From Flavivirga aquimarina (lineage in GTDB: Bacteria; Bacteroidota; Bacteroidia; Flavobacteriales; Flavobacteriaceae): a stretch of DNA of 64,000 bases. Shown here piece by piece: positions 44,773 through 55,200 of this stretch. The notes under the pieces are model-generated. The model worked only from the letters and a program-made list of their open reading frames with translations. It searched no databases and was not told the origin of the DNA. The translations under genes were made by a program, and so were the position numbers. Numbering within the stretch: the stretch's first letter is position 1; every line of letters begins with the position of its first letter. Location: NCBI RefSeq assembly GCF_030540835.1, contig NZ_JAUOEK010000045.1, positions 62,001 to 126,000 on the forward strand, written 5' to 3'.

Positions 44773-44828
44773 CAAAGTAAGTGTTTACAAGGGAATTAAA
44801 ATTCTCAATTAAGGTGTCTATTTGTTGC
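44773..44828 (-). promoter_or_regulatory. PUL activator-type promoter, site 4
   Basis: Minus strand: GCAACA (44828-44823), AATAGACACCTTAA, TTG (44808-44806), 25 nt, TTACTTTG (44780-44773). 55 bp upstream of the 44717 start. The rest of 44718-45186 is AT-rich, with a TTGATAAATTTTATCAA palindrome near 44913 and the terminator at 45113-45139. Confidence 0.75.
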
Positions 44829-45112
44829 TAAAATTTTAAAGAATTACCTTTTATCAAAAAAACATTTACATTAATCGATCGTTAGTTAATTATCAATTCT
44901 GGTTGATAAATTTTATCAATATTCACTATTTTTAATATCAAATTATTGAAAACAGTATTTTACTTTATAATCTGTTAGTTCTAAAAACTAAAGTCATTAA
45001 AATATCTATTTAGAGCTTTATGAAAAAAAATGTAACTTAGGTCTTAAAATTTGTCCTACTTTTTGTTGCAAGTCTACAAACAGAATAAACTCAAAAGAAT
45101 ATAAAAACAAAA

Positions 45113-45139
45113 AAGGTAGCAATCTAAAATCACTACCTT
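45113..45139 (-). terminator. Rho-independent terminator
   Basis: AAGGTAG pairs with CTACCTT around a 13-nt loop; the minus strand continues TTTTTTGTTTTT. It ends the 45187 transcript. Confidence 0.75.
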
Positions 45140-45186
45140 ATTATTTATTAATTCTGTAACACTATTTTAGAATGTTACATGACATA

Positions 45187-47271
45187 CTACTGAACAACAA
45201 TTTTCCCTCTTTCTATAGATTTAATATTTTGATCGTTTATATAAGTGGCTTGAAAAATAAAAATCCCTTTTTGTTTTCCTGATGGGATCCATGCTTCCTC
45301 CATATTGGATGTTGTGAATATAAGTTTCCCATCTAAACCATAAATATTCAAAGTATAATTAGACCTGTTTTCTAATAATGTTAGTGGTTCAAAATTAGGG
45401 TTTGATGAATTAATTAGACTTGGAAATGTAAGTTTCGATGTTGCTTGAACCTCAATTTCTTTTGAGTTAGAACTTTTTGATTGGCTACCAAATCCTAGGC
45501 TATTTTCATCAACGGCTGTTAATTTCCACTGTACAAATGGACCATTCCAACTACTTTGACCTACTGAAACTTCTTGAGAGTTATTTATATTTAATCTTGT
45601 GTTAAGTTGTTTATTCTGAATGAACCAGTTATCTCCTATAGGTATCATTTCCCATTGTACCAAATTACCAGTAAACGAAGAATTTATGATTCTAACAGAA
45701 GCCTCATCATTTAAAGTAGTAGACATTGCTTGTAACTTTTTTCCATTAGCAACATTTTGTACATAATAATAACCATTACCTGCATCTACAATATCCCAAA
45801 ATCCTTTCGATCCAGTTTCATTTGTTCCTGAAGTTATTACATCTGTAGCAGCATCATTAGTTCTTAATCTTACATTTGTAGCAACATGATCGATATAGAC
45901 CCTATTAGGTTTAGGCTCATTTATCTTAAATGAAACATGGGTAAATGAACCTGTTGGTATGTCTAGTAAAAATTGGTTCTGATTCTCTTCTACGGATTCT
46001 ATAATAAAAGATTCTCCTGCAGGCTGATCATCATCATCCCATCGTGTTACACTTATATCACCATCAATTGTAAAACCTTCTAGAATTTCTACAGGGTATT
46101 CTTCGTAAAAAGGTGGTGTGAAACTTGTATTACATGGGCTTACAGCATTGATAAAAAACACATTTACTTCATTATCTCTTATATATGCTCTACTATGAAG
46201 TTTCAACCTACTTATTACTTCTTCTCCATCATGATCTAACATTCTTATAGGTTGTGAACCAATCAATGATTCAGTATAAGCTCTCATTATATAATGTCTT
46301 GGTGAATTACCTCCAGATAAAGGATAATCCCACCAGCTTACTAAATCTAACCCAAGATCAGTCCAATCAAACATACATCCAATAGCAAGTTCGGAAGTCC
46401 AAATATCTGATTCTTTTTCATAGTCTAAACTACACCTAATTTTATCCCAATGCGCTTCAGTAGCCCATGCTTCACGATATTTATCACTTTGAGCTAGTTC
46501 ATATTCGTATTTTAAATCTGGATGATTGGTTGCATTATGGTGATTTAGGTAATAGTGATTCCCAAATACATCAAATCTATCTTCTCCATTAATGTCGTAT
46601 AATTCATCTAAAGGCCCATTTTCTCCTAATGGCTTATATAATTCTGGAGCCACAATTCTAGGTACAACATAACCAAGACTTGCTGTTCTTGCTTTTAATT
46701 CATCAACAGCTATCTTAAAATCTTCAACATCCATTCTAGCAGCTTCTTTATCAAAAGCAAAAGCATCAATTGTATGTCCTTTTCCATGCATAAACTCAAT
46801 AAAATCAACAACTAATTGTGCATATTTTAAAGGATTAGCTACAGTTGGTTCTTCTGTTGTTACCCAATCAGGAAAATATTCTGCTTTATCAGAAGTATTT
46901 ACTTTAAGACCTGCAAAAATCATAAAAGGTTCAGTACCATTATAAGATGCTTTAGCATTCTCTATAGATTCTAAAACAGTTGTGTAAACACTTTCTACTA
47001 CCACACCTTCTTCTGGATGTCCACCATAATAATCGCCACAATATAATGGAACTCTAAGGCTGTTCATTTTAGCTTCACCAAAAGCTGTTTCTGCATTACC
47101 GATATTATTTAAAGATCCAGGGTTATGATTCATATCTAACATATGGTATTTTGTAACCCTACCGAATTTTTCGAGCGGATTTATAGTCGCTTTATTAACA
47201 GTTTGTCCATAATTGTTGTTAATGGTAAAAAAAATGACCATTAAATAAAGTAATTTTAGTTTAATTTTCAT
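45187..47271 (-). CDS. Putative (beta/alpha)8 glycoside hydrolase with ricin-like and T9SS domains
   Basis: 694 residues. Signal (ends NNNYGQTVNK), a catalytic-like domain (about 25-440) nearly identical to that of 19159-20814, with candidate acids at FDKEAARM (about E176) and EAWATEAHW (about E272); a ricin-type beta-trefoil-like domain (about 440-580, NVANGKKLQAMS, NKQLNTRLNINNSQ, FVQWKLTAV); and a T9SS sorting domain (about 625-694). A secreted or surface version of the lipid-anchored paralogue. The family is not one I can name; an endo-galactanase or fucanase role is possible but unproven. Confidence 0.72.
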   Translation of the reverse strand: MKIKLKLLYLMVIFFTINNNYGQTVNKATINPLEKFGRVTKYHMLDMNHNPGSLNNIGNAETAFGEAKMNSLRVPLYCGDYYGGHPEEGVVVESVYTTVLESIENAKASYNGTEPFMIFAGLKVNTSDKAEYFPDWVTTEEPTVANPLKYAQLVVDFIEFMHGKGHTIDAFAFDKEAARMDVEDFKIAVDELKARTASLGYVVPRIVAPELYKPLGENGPLDELYDINGEDRFDVFGNHYYLNHHNATNHPDLKYEYELAQSDKYREAWATEAHWDKIRCSLDYEKESDIWTSELAIGCMFDWTDLGLDLVSWWDYPLSGGNSPRHYIMRAYTESLIGSQPIRMLDHDGEEVISRLKLHSRAYIRDNEVNVFFINAVSPCNTSFTPPFYEEYPVEILEGFTIDGDISVTRWDDDDQPAGESFIIESVEENQNQFLLDIPTGSFTHVSFKINEPKPNRVYIDHVATNVRLRTNDAATDVITSGTNETGSKGFWDIVDAGNGYYYVQNVANGKKLQAMSTTLNDEASVRIINSSFTGNLVQWEMIPIGDNWFIQNKQLNTRLNINNSQEVSVGQSSWNGPFVQWKLTAVDENSLGFGSQSKSSNSKEIEVQATSKLTFPSLINSSNPNFEPLTLLENRSNYTLNIYGLDGKLIFTTSNMEEAWIPSGKQKGIFIFQATYINDQNIKSIERGKIVVQ

Positions 47272-47340
47272 GTTGGGTAAATTTTAAGTTAGTTTATAAT
47301 TATACTTTGTATTATATTGATAATAAATACAAATACTCTT

Positions 47341-47396
47341 TAAAGTAAATATTTTTAAATGAAGTAAAAATCTCAATTTAGGGGTGAATTTGTTAC
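47341..47396 (-). promoter_or_regulatory. PUL activator-type promoter, site 5
   Basis: Minus strand: GTAACA (47396-47391), AATTCACCCCTAAA, TTG (47376-47374), 25 nt, TTACTTTA (47348-47341). 69 bp upstream of the 47271 start. Confidence 0.7.
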
Positions 47397-47514
47397 TACA
47401 TGATTGTAGCGTACTTTATATTTTCTGTTTGAATATTTACAAAAAATGATAAATATTTCCCTGTAGATGACATTAAATGTATTTAACAGTTTACAGAAGT
47501 ATGCGTTAACAAAC

Positions 47515-47652
47515 CATGGATTTGAAATCCATAGTTTTAAACAAAAGAATGAAATTCTTTTCTGAGAATAGCTTGTCATTCCGAATGCTACAGAAAGTAA
47601 AATGTATTTTACTTGAATGTATATAGCGTAGCTAACGAAGAGGAATCTCATT
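47515..47652. repeat. Intergenic repeat remnant with hairpins
   Basis: Contains an imperfect palindrome ACCATGGATTTGAAATCCAT, then TTGTCATTCCGAATGCTACA, a perfect AAGTAAAATGTATTTTACTT hairpin, and GCGTAGCTAACGAAGAGGAA. The GTCATTCCGAATG ... GTAGC ... GAGGAATCTC layout resembles a repeat seen across flavobacterial genomes. It differs from the 9.7/18.9/40.1 kb family. I see no gene in 47272-47853. Confidence 0.5.
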
Positions 47653-47853
47653 ATTATAAGATGTCTCAAAAGTTTATAGAAACTAAAGTAACTGAAATAA
47701 AATTACAGGGTTTTATTACAATATAACCCATTTTCTTTCATTATTTACAAATGAGTAAATAATTTCAACATTTCTGTTTAACTGCTCTATTCAAGTTCAT
47801 ACTCTTAATCTATTTAGTTCTAAAGCAAAAAACGAAACAATATCTATTTTTGA

Positions 47854-50001
47854 TTATTTAATAATAAATCTTAGCGAATTTGAAGTTTGATTTACAGATA
47901 TTTTTAAAACATAAATGCCACTTTTAAATGCCTTAGTTTCAATACTAATTATATTATCTTCAATAGTGTAAACTCTCTTAATCAATATGATCTGTCCTAG
48001 TTGATTCATTATTTGAACGTCTACTTTTTCAGAATTAAAATTTGATTTTAATTGAAGATTATCGCCTTTTTTAACAGGATTAGGGTACGCTTTTATTTTA
48101 TCGCTATTATTAATAATATCTGTAACACTTAGACTTTGCCCATCAAGTATTCTATTTATAAATCCAACCATTTCAATTAAAACATCTTCATATGCAGGCT
48201 TACCTGGATTAAAAAAAGCATGAACTTCTCCAGGATATATTACAGCTTCTGCATCTCCACCTTTGGCGTTTATAGCATCTGCAAATAAAGTACTTTGTTT
48301 GTGCGATATTGTTGTATCTGCATCACCATGCATCAGGATTACTGCAGGGGGTGTATCACTCAATTGAAAAATAGGAGAATTCGCTGCTTCACTTGGTATA
48401 TTTTGTTTATACCAATTACCTACACCAAAGTCTCCTGCATCATTTACAAAATCATAAATACCATTGAATCCAATAAATCCTAAAACGCCTTCATACCGTT
48501 GAGCTATCAATGCAGCTAATGGTGTACCTGCAGAACCTCCGCTAAAAAACACTTTTGTCATATCAAAATTATATTGTTCAGCGTTTTCTAAAGCCCATTG
48601 ATAGGCTGTATCTACATCTTCTAATGCTAAAGAGAAAGTTCCACTAGAACCTGAACATCTGTAAGACACGCCTAAAGAAGCAACACCTAAGTTCTCTGCT
48701 AAATACTCTCCATGAGGAGAATAAGAAGCATCAGAAGACTCTGGACGTCCACCAGCCCATCCACCTCCATGTACCCATATATGTACAGGAAACTTTTCAG
48801 TAGTGTTTTCATTAATAACTGGAGTTGTTAACCTTAAAGGCAACTCATGTCCTACAATAGGAAAATCTACTGTAGCTATAGGTTCGTCTAGTTGATAACT
48901 TACATATTCAAAAGTTTTTTCAGCCTCTACTATAAAATTATAAGTATTTCCTTTAGGTAAAGCAATTGAAAGATCATCAGTAGATTTTAGACCATCTTGT
49001 ATTTGTACTGAAACCAATCCGTTATTTGGCCAATTTTCAGATGGAGTAAAAGTAAGAACGTTAGAAGGAGATAGAGTCCAAATTCCAGCAGCTTCTGTGT
49101 CACTTTTGTTTACATAAACTTTTGGGTAATCTGATGTTTCATCTATAGGTTGATCAAATATAATTGAAATAGGACTATCAACAGATAATCCTGTTTTGTC
49201 TTCGGGTAAAACTTCTCTAACAGAAAATTCAGGAATCACTAAATCACTATATTCAGTTGCCAAACGGTTATATTCATTTTGAAAATCAGTATCATTAAGG
49301 GTACCGTCATACAATGAAAACTCCACCATTTCTGTATGAGAATAAGTTTTTGCATCTCCTTTAATAGCAAAAAGATTAAATCTAAGACCATCATTACTGG
49401 TGATCATAGTATCATTAATTTTGCCTACAGTAATAATAGGAGACGTATTGTCAAAATACTTGTAATTTCCATTTGCATCTATTTTAAAACCAAAAAAGAA
49501 AAATCCATCTATAGGAACAGTCCCTAATGTTAAACGCCTATAATTACCTGTCTTAGAGTAGTCTAAGCAAACTCTACCATCAGAAGTTCTAACCAATCTT
49601 ATTCCTGTAACAGAACTCCAGGTAGGGATGCTATAGTTGCTCACTAAAGAAGCTTCTTTATCTCCACTTTTTTGATCAAGCACACTACCTACATAAAATA
49701 TACTATAAGTTTTATCTGAAACATATGCTCCACTTCCTTCTATTTTAAGAAAAGAACCATCTTTATTAAAACGTACAGTAGTTTTTCCTGGGTAAGTTTC
49801 ATGAGATTGTTCAGCTCCAAGATTAGTATTACTCTGTGTGGCATCTGGGTAGCCATCAATTTGATTTTCCCAAAGCGTTACAGATCCTAAATTATCTGCT
49901 ACAATGCCTTTAGCATTTTCTAATAGTACTACTTTTGTTTGGCTGAATCCGGCCAAACTAGATAATACAAATACAAAAATAAGAGCATTTAAGTTTTTCA
50001 T
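47854..50001 (-). CDS. Modular carbohydrate esterase with Big_5-like and T9SS domains
   Basis: 715 residues. Signal (ends LAGFSQTKVV), a LamG/concanavalin-like domain (about 25-245), an Ig-like Big_5 domain (about 250-360, VREVLPEDKTGLSVDSPISI, LTFTPSENWPNNGLVSVQI), then an alpha/beta-hydrolase (about 365-635): IWVHGGGWAGG oxyanion motif, FFSGGSAGTP nucleophile elbow, MHGDADTTISH and GEVHAFFNP. A T9SS sorting domain ends it. It resembles acetyl- or feruloyl-type esterases and probably strips acyl groups from the polymer outside the cell. It follows a sulfatase by 32 bp in one operon. Confidence 0.85.
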   Translation of the reverse strand: MKNLNALIFVFVLSSLAGFSQTKVVLLENAKGIVADNLGSVTLWENQIDGYPDATQSNTNLGAEQSHETYPGKTTVRFNKDGSFLKIEGSGAYVSDKTYSIFYVGSVLDQKSGDKEASLVSNYSIPTWSSVTGIRLVRTSDGRVCLDYSKTGNYRRLTLGTVPIDGFFFFGFKIDANGNYKYFDNTSPIITVGKINDTMITSNDGLRFNLFAIKGDAKTYSHTEMVEFSLYDGTLNDTDFQNEYNRLATEYSDLVIPEFSVREVLPEDKTGLSVDSPISIIFDQPIDETSDYPKVYVNKSDTEAAGIWTLSPSNVLTFTPSENWPNNGLVSVQIQDGLKSTDDLSIALPKGNTYNFIVEAEKTFEYVSYQLDEPIATVDFPIVGHELPLRLTTPVINENTTEKFPVHIWVHGGGWAGGRPESSDASYSPHGEYLAENLGVASLGVSYRCSGSSGTFSLALEDVDTAYQWALENAEQYNFDMTKVFFSGGSAGTPLAALIAQRYEGVLGFIGFNGIYDFVNDAGDFGVGNWYKQNIPSEAANSPIFQLSDTPPAVILMHGDADTTISHKQSTLFADAINAKGGDAEAVIYPGEVHAFFNPGKPAYEDVLIEMVGFINRILDGQSLSVTDIINNSDKIKAYPNPVKKGDNLQLKSNFNSEKVDVQIMNQLGQIILIKRVYTIEDNIISIETKAFKSGIYVLKISVNQTSNSLRFIIK

Positions 50002-50033
50002 AATTATTTATTTTAAAGAAAAAGAGAATGCTT

Positions 50034-51560
50034 CTATAGTTTCAACCCTTCAAAAATTTGAATCATTTCTTTTAACTTTTGGGGATTTTCTTTTGCTAAG
50101 TTCTTTTGTTGACCAATATCGTTTTTAAGATCGTACAGTTTGTATTCTAAAGAATTTCCAGTTTCGATCCCTACTTTTTTATTGATAGTATTTCCTTTAT
50201 ATGGCGGAATCATAATCCAATCGCCACTACGCAAAGCAGTATGAGATTTAGCTTCAATTATTAAATGATCACGACCTTTTTGAGATTTTCCTAATAAGGT
50301 GTTGAGTAAATCTTTACTATCTGTTGTACTCTCATCTATACCTACAAGATTCCCTAAGGAAGCCAATAAATCTATTTGGCATACTATAGCATCAGACACA
50401 TTTGGTGTGATATGATTTTTCCAGTAAGTAATAAAGGGCACACGTGTACCTGCCTCAAAAAGACTGTATTTACCACCACGTAAACCACCTTTAGGATCAT
50501 GATTCCCTAATTTCTCTACAGCTTCATCGTAATAACCATCATTTAAAACAGGGCCATTGTCACTAGAAAATACAATTAATGTATTTTCTAAAACGCCTTC
50601 TTCTTCTAATGTTTTCATAAATTCACCAATACACCAATCAGCTTCTAAAATAACATCACCTCTTGGTCCCATACCAGATTTTCCAACAAATCGAGGATGC
50701 GGTGTTCTAGGTACATGAGGTTGCTGCATGGCATAGTAAAGAAAAAATGGTTTGTCTTTATGTGTCTTTACATAGTTTTTTGCTTTTTCTAAAAAATGAT
50801 CAGCCATATCTATATCGCTCCATTTTGCAGCTTCACCACCTTTCATATATCCAATTCTTGGAATGCCATTTACAATACTATTATTATGTCCATGATGCCA
50901 TGTCATAGTTAGCATTTCTGGGTTAGATTTTGCTGTAGGTTCTCCTTTAAAATTCTTTTTATAATCAACTTCAATAGGATCCTTTTTGTCTAAGCCAACA
51001 ACATGGCCATTATCAATATATACTGTCGGCACACGGTCTTGCGTAGCAGCTAGAATATAAGAGTCATCAAAACCAACTTCATTAGGGCCTGGTTTAATCG
51101 TTTCGTTCCAGTTTACATACCCAGAACCTAAGCCTAAATGCCATTTTCCTATAATAGCTGTTTGATACCCTGCTTTAGATAGCATTTTGGGTAACGTTTG
51201 TTGTTTTGTATCTATTAATAATGGCGCATTACCTGCTAATATTCTTGCTTTTTTATTTCGCCAAGGGTACACCCCCGTTAACAAAGCATAACGACTTGGT
51301 GTGCAAGTAGCTGAAGATGCATATCCATTGGTAAATTTCACACCTCCAGTTGCTAAGGCATCTATGTTAGGTGTTTGAAGCTCAGTAGCTCCATAACAAC
51401 TTAAATCACCATATCCTAAATCATCTAAATAAATGACAATAATATTTGGTTTGTTATTTTTAGTATCAACAGCAGTTTGTGATTCCTTTGTACTGTTTTT
51501 ACAACTAAAACTCACAAATATGATAGCTACTACTAATAATCTGTAAAATGTATTTCTCAT
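50034..51560 (-). CDS. Sulfatase (formylglycine type), lipoprotein
   Basis: A 508-residue lipoprotein (signal ends IFVSFSCKNSTK). NIIVIYLDDLGYGDLSCYG, CTPSRYALLTGVYPWR (formylglycine motif), AIIGKWHLGLGSGYVNW and VFSSDNGPVLNDG mark a standard active site. It is the nearest sulfatase to SusC/SusD and is cotranscribed with a secreted esterase. Its promoter motif is 335 bp upstream, which leaves an unusually long 5' leader. The leader holds one open frame (73 codons, running into the gene) without a convincing start. Confidence 0.93.
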   Translation of the reverse strand: MRNTFYRLLVVAIIFVSFSCKNSTKESQTAVDTKNNKPNIIVIYLDDLGYGDLSCYGATELQTPNIDALATGGVKFTNGYASSATCTPSRYALLTGVYPWRNKKARILAGNAPLLIDTKQQTLPKMLSKAGYQTAIIGKWHLGLGSGYVNWNETIKPGPNEVGFDDSYILAATQDRVPTVYIDNGHVVGLDKKDPIEVDYKKNFKGEPTAKSNPEMLTMTWHHGHNNSIVNGIPRIGYMKGGEAAKWSDIDMADHFLEKAKNYVKTHKDKPFFLYYAMQQPHVPRTPHPRFVGKSGMGPRGDVILEADWCIGEFMKTLEEEGVLENTLIVFSSDNGPVLNDGYYDEAVEKLGNHDPKGGLRGGKYSLFEAGTRVPFITYWKNHITPNVSDAIVCQIDLLASLGNLVGIDESTTDSKDLLNTLLGKSQKGRDHLIIEAKSHTALRSGDWIMIPPYKGNTINKKVGIETGNSLEYKLYDLKNDIGQQKNLAKENPQKLKEMIQIFEGLKL

Positions 51561-51895
51561 TTTTTTTCATTTCTAAATACAAAGGCACATTCAAATATTC
51601 ATTATTTATTGTTACAGCACTTATAAAACCTCTAACTGATAATATCCATATTGTATATCTCGTTAAAGGTTTTAAAGTCTGCTTTCGTACGTTTAAATAA
51701 TCTTGCAAACAGTAAGTCTGGAGCAACTGTGAGCACTTACAATCACAGAAATCATTAGCACAAAAAAGGTTAGAGCAGGTTTTTCATTTTTATTTAATTT
51801 ATGCTTTTGAGTCTCAAAAAAACTAATATCATCCTAATAACATAATCTGTTTCGTATAACTTATTTCTTATAAAAACTTAATTATAGCCTAATTA

Positions 51896-51951
51896 CAAAG
51901 TTAATAGGTTTGATCTGGTTTAATTTCTCAATTTAGGGAGGAGAATGTTTC
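51896..51951 (-). promoter_or_regulatory. PUL activator-type promoter, site 6
   Basis: Minus strand: GAAACA (51951-51946), TTCTCCTCCCTAAA, TTG (51931-51929), 25 nt, and a perfect TAACTTTG box (51903-51896). It is oriented toward the sulfatase-esterase operon, 335 bp from its start codon. Confidence 0.75.
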
Positions 51952-52165
51952 GCTTAAGTGTTTTTCTTACAAAAAAAGATATAAAACACTTTAAATTTCT
52001 AGTGTATTCTTTTTGACTAAATAGCCCCTAAAAAAGCAAACAATTAATATGAAACAAGCGATTAAGTATCTTTAGAATCTACGCATAAATTTAAGACTGA
52101 AATACCATTATATAATCACTTTAACATTTATTCTTACCGCAAGAATGCAAACACCAAAAGAATGT

Positions 52166-52252
52166 ATATGTTGCAAATACTTGTTTTGCCTATTTTGCAA
52201 CATATGTAGGTGGTTTTTGGTACGCAAAGAAACATTCAAGTTAATATATTTG
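52166..52252 (+). promoter_or_regulatory. PUL activator-type promoter, site 7, with an extra palindrome
   Basis: Plus strand: GCAACA (52197-52202), 14 nt, TTG (52217-52219), 25 nt, and a perfect TATATTTG box (52245-52252), 33 bp upstream of the GH2 start. Its GCAACA is the right arm of an inverted repeat: ATATGTTGCAAA at 52166-52177 and TTTGCAACATAT at 52194-52205. Confidence 0.78.
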
Positions 52253-52285
52253 AATATATTTCAAAACACATAACATTTACATTAT

Positions 52286-55200
52286 ATGAAAAAAACAATA
52301 CGCATTAAGAACTTCGTTCTTCTTTTTGCTCTTAGCTTAGCATTATCAGGGTTTAACAACAACAATCCCAAAAACAGCATAATAGATAGAATTAGTTTTG
52401 ATGCGAATTGGAAATTTATTCAACAAGATATACCTGGTGCAGAACAAATTGGTTTTAATGATGCTTCTTGGAAGACCTTAAATCTGCCCCATGATTGGAG
52501 TATTGAAGGTGCGTATAATGAAAATAATCCCATGGGAGGACAATGTGGTTATTTACCAGCAGGTTATGGGTGGTATAGAAAAACCATTACCGTTCCTCAA
52601 GATTGGAAAGGAAAACATATTGAAATTGCTTTTGATGGTGTCTTTATGAATAGTACCGTTTGGGCAAACGGACAAGAACTAGGAACTAGACCTTATGGAT
52701 GGGTTTCTTTTGCTTATGATATTAGCGATATAGCACAAAAATCTGAGACCATCACTTTTGCAGTTCGTGTTGACAATAACAAACAACCTTCGGCGCGTTG
52801 GTACACAGGAAGTGGTATTTATGCACATACCTGGATAGACATAAAAAATAATACCCACATTGATAGAGATGGCATCTTTATAAGAACAGAAGGAGAAAAT
52901 ATATTTATAGAAACAGATCTGTTTAATAAAGACGAAAAATGCAAAAACGCCAAGCTAGTTACTTCTATTATTGATGAAAATGGGACAACGGTTGTCTCTA
53001 CTAAAGACAAAATAAAATTAGAGAAAGATTTACTAGTCAAAACAAAATTACATATCGAAAACCCGAAACGTTGGTCAACTGAAACCCCATATTTATATAC
53101 ACTAAAAACAGAATTACTTAGGGGTAAAAAAGTTGTAGATGTTGTTGAAACAAAATTTGGTGTTCGAGATATTGAGTGGAAAGCAGAAACAGGCATGTGG
53201 TTAAATGGCAAAAACGTAAAACTGCAAGGCGTTTGTAACCACCAAGATGCTGGAGCTTTAGGAGCTGCTGTACCCTATAAAATTTTACGTTTCAGAATTC
53301 AACAATTAAAAGACATGGGGGTTAATGCTATTAGAACAGCCCACAATCCGCAAACACCCGATTTTTATGATATATGCGACGAATTAGGCATGCTGGTAAT
53401 GGATGAGATTTTTGATGGTTGGATGAAAAAGGCTAAAAACGACTACGGAGCACATCATTTTGATACATGGTGGAAACAAGATTTAACCGATTGGATTAAA
53501 AGAGATAGAAACCATCCATCAATAGTTATTTATAGTGTTGGTAATGAAACACGAGGAGTTATAGGTAAAGATTTAGTTGCTACCTGTAACCTTTTAGACC
53601 CTACACGCCCAGTAACATCAGGACATTCTGGTTCGGAATATATGAATGTTTTAGGAGTAAACGGAAGTAGTGAAAAGAAAGGGTATTTAGAAAATTTGAA
53701 AACCAAACAAAAAGGAAAAGTTTTTATTGGTACAGAAAACACGCATACATGGCAAGTAAGAGGTTATTACCGAACTAAAACTTGGTTTAGAGATGGTTTT
53801 CCTAACAAAAACCAAAGACCTTATGCCATTGCGGATTTAACAGAAAAAGAAGTTTTTACACACGATTGGACCGAAGAAGCTGATAGAAAAAACAGAAAAC
53901 AAATTTTTAATTCAAGCTATGATAATGCTACAGTACGAGTATCTTCTCGCTTAAACATAGCACAACTTCGTGATATTCCTGCTTATGCAGGATCTTTTCG
54001 TTGGACAGGTCATGATTATATTGGAGAAGCAGGCTATGTACACGGAGGCTGGCCTTTTAGAGCTTTTATGGGAGGTGCTATAGATTTAGCAAATTTCGAA
54101 AAAGACTTATTCTATTTATATCAAAGCCAATGGACCACTAAACCAATGGTACATGTATTACCGCATTGGACACATCCTAAAATGGCTTTAGGAACAGAAA
54201 TTCCTGTTTGGGTGTATTCTAATTGTGATGAAGTGGAATTGTTCTTTAATAACACATCATTAGGAAAACAAAAGCCAGGGAAAAACTGGGAAAACATGCA
54301 ATGCCAATGGATGGTAAAATGGCAACCAGGAACTTTAAAAGCTATAGGTTACAAAAACGGAACTGTTGTTTCTGAAAAAATTATAAAAACAGCTAATACG
54401 CCTTCTTCTATTGAATTATCTATAGACGGAGATCCTCTAGAAAATAAAACGGATGATATTGTACAAGTTCGTGTTACTACTACAGACAATAAAGGAACAT
54501 TTTATCCGTATGGAGAAAACAGAACGTATTTTAATGTATTAGGTTCTGGTAAAATAAAAGCTTTAGATAATGGAAGTCCCGTAGATGTAGAACAGCATGT
54601 AGGGCCTAATCATAGAAAAGCATTTTATGGATTAACTCGCGCTTACATTATACCTACAAACTCATCGGGAAGTATCAACTTGTTAGCGAGCTGTATTTTA
54701 GGAGAAAAGAAACTAATTACCTCTAATAAAATAAGTATAGATACTAAAATCATCAATTTAAGAGGTGATAAAATCACTCCCAAAACTCAAATTTTCTACA
54801 CAACAAATGGTGATACGCCAACACAGAAATCAACGCTCTATAATGGTAGTTTTGAAATTAGCATAGAAACTACAGTAAAAGCATTAGTGGTTGTTGACGG
54901 GAAACCAATACAAATTTTAGTAGAGACTTTCGGAAAAAATGAAGGGTTTACATGGAATAAAATAATAGGAAGCAATATTTTAATTGGAGAACAAGCTGAA
55001 GAAGCTACCTTAAATAACGCAATAATATCATCAAAAGGAACGAATTTTAACGGTAAAGGTTTTGTATCCCTAACTAAAAAAGACGCATCTATTTCATGGT
55101 ATCAAGAAAATGATGGAGGTGCTGGTAAAGCAAATTTATTCATTCGCTATAGCTCTAACATAGAAAATGCTTCTGGAAATCATATCAAATTGACTGTGAA

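Noticed and set aside
47373-47669. Open frame of 98 codons on the minus strand
   Set aside because: It covers promoter site 5 and a hairpin repeat, and its residue composition is unlike that of a protein.
51505-51726. 73-codon open frame overlapping the sulfatase start
   Set aside because: Different frame from the sulfatase, no signal or motif, and it lies in the long leader; treated as chance.
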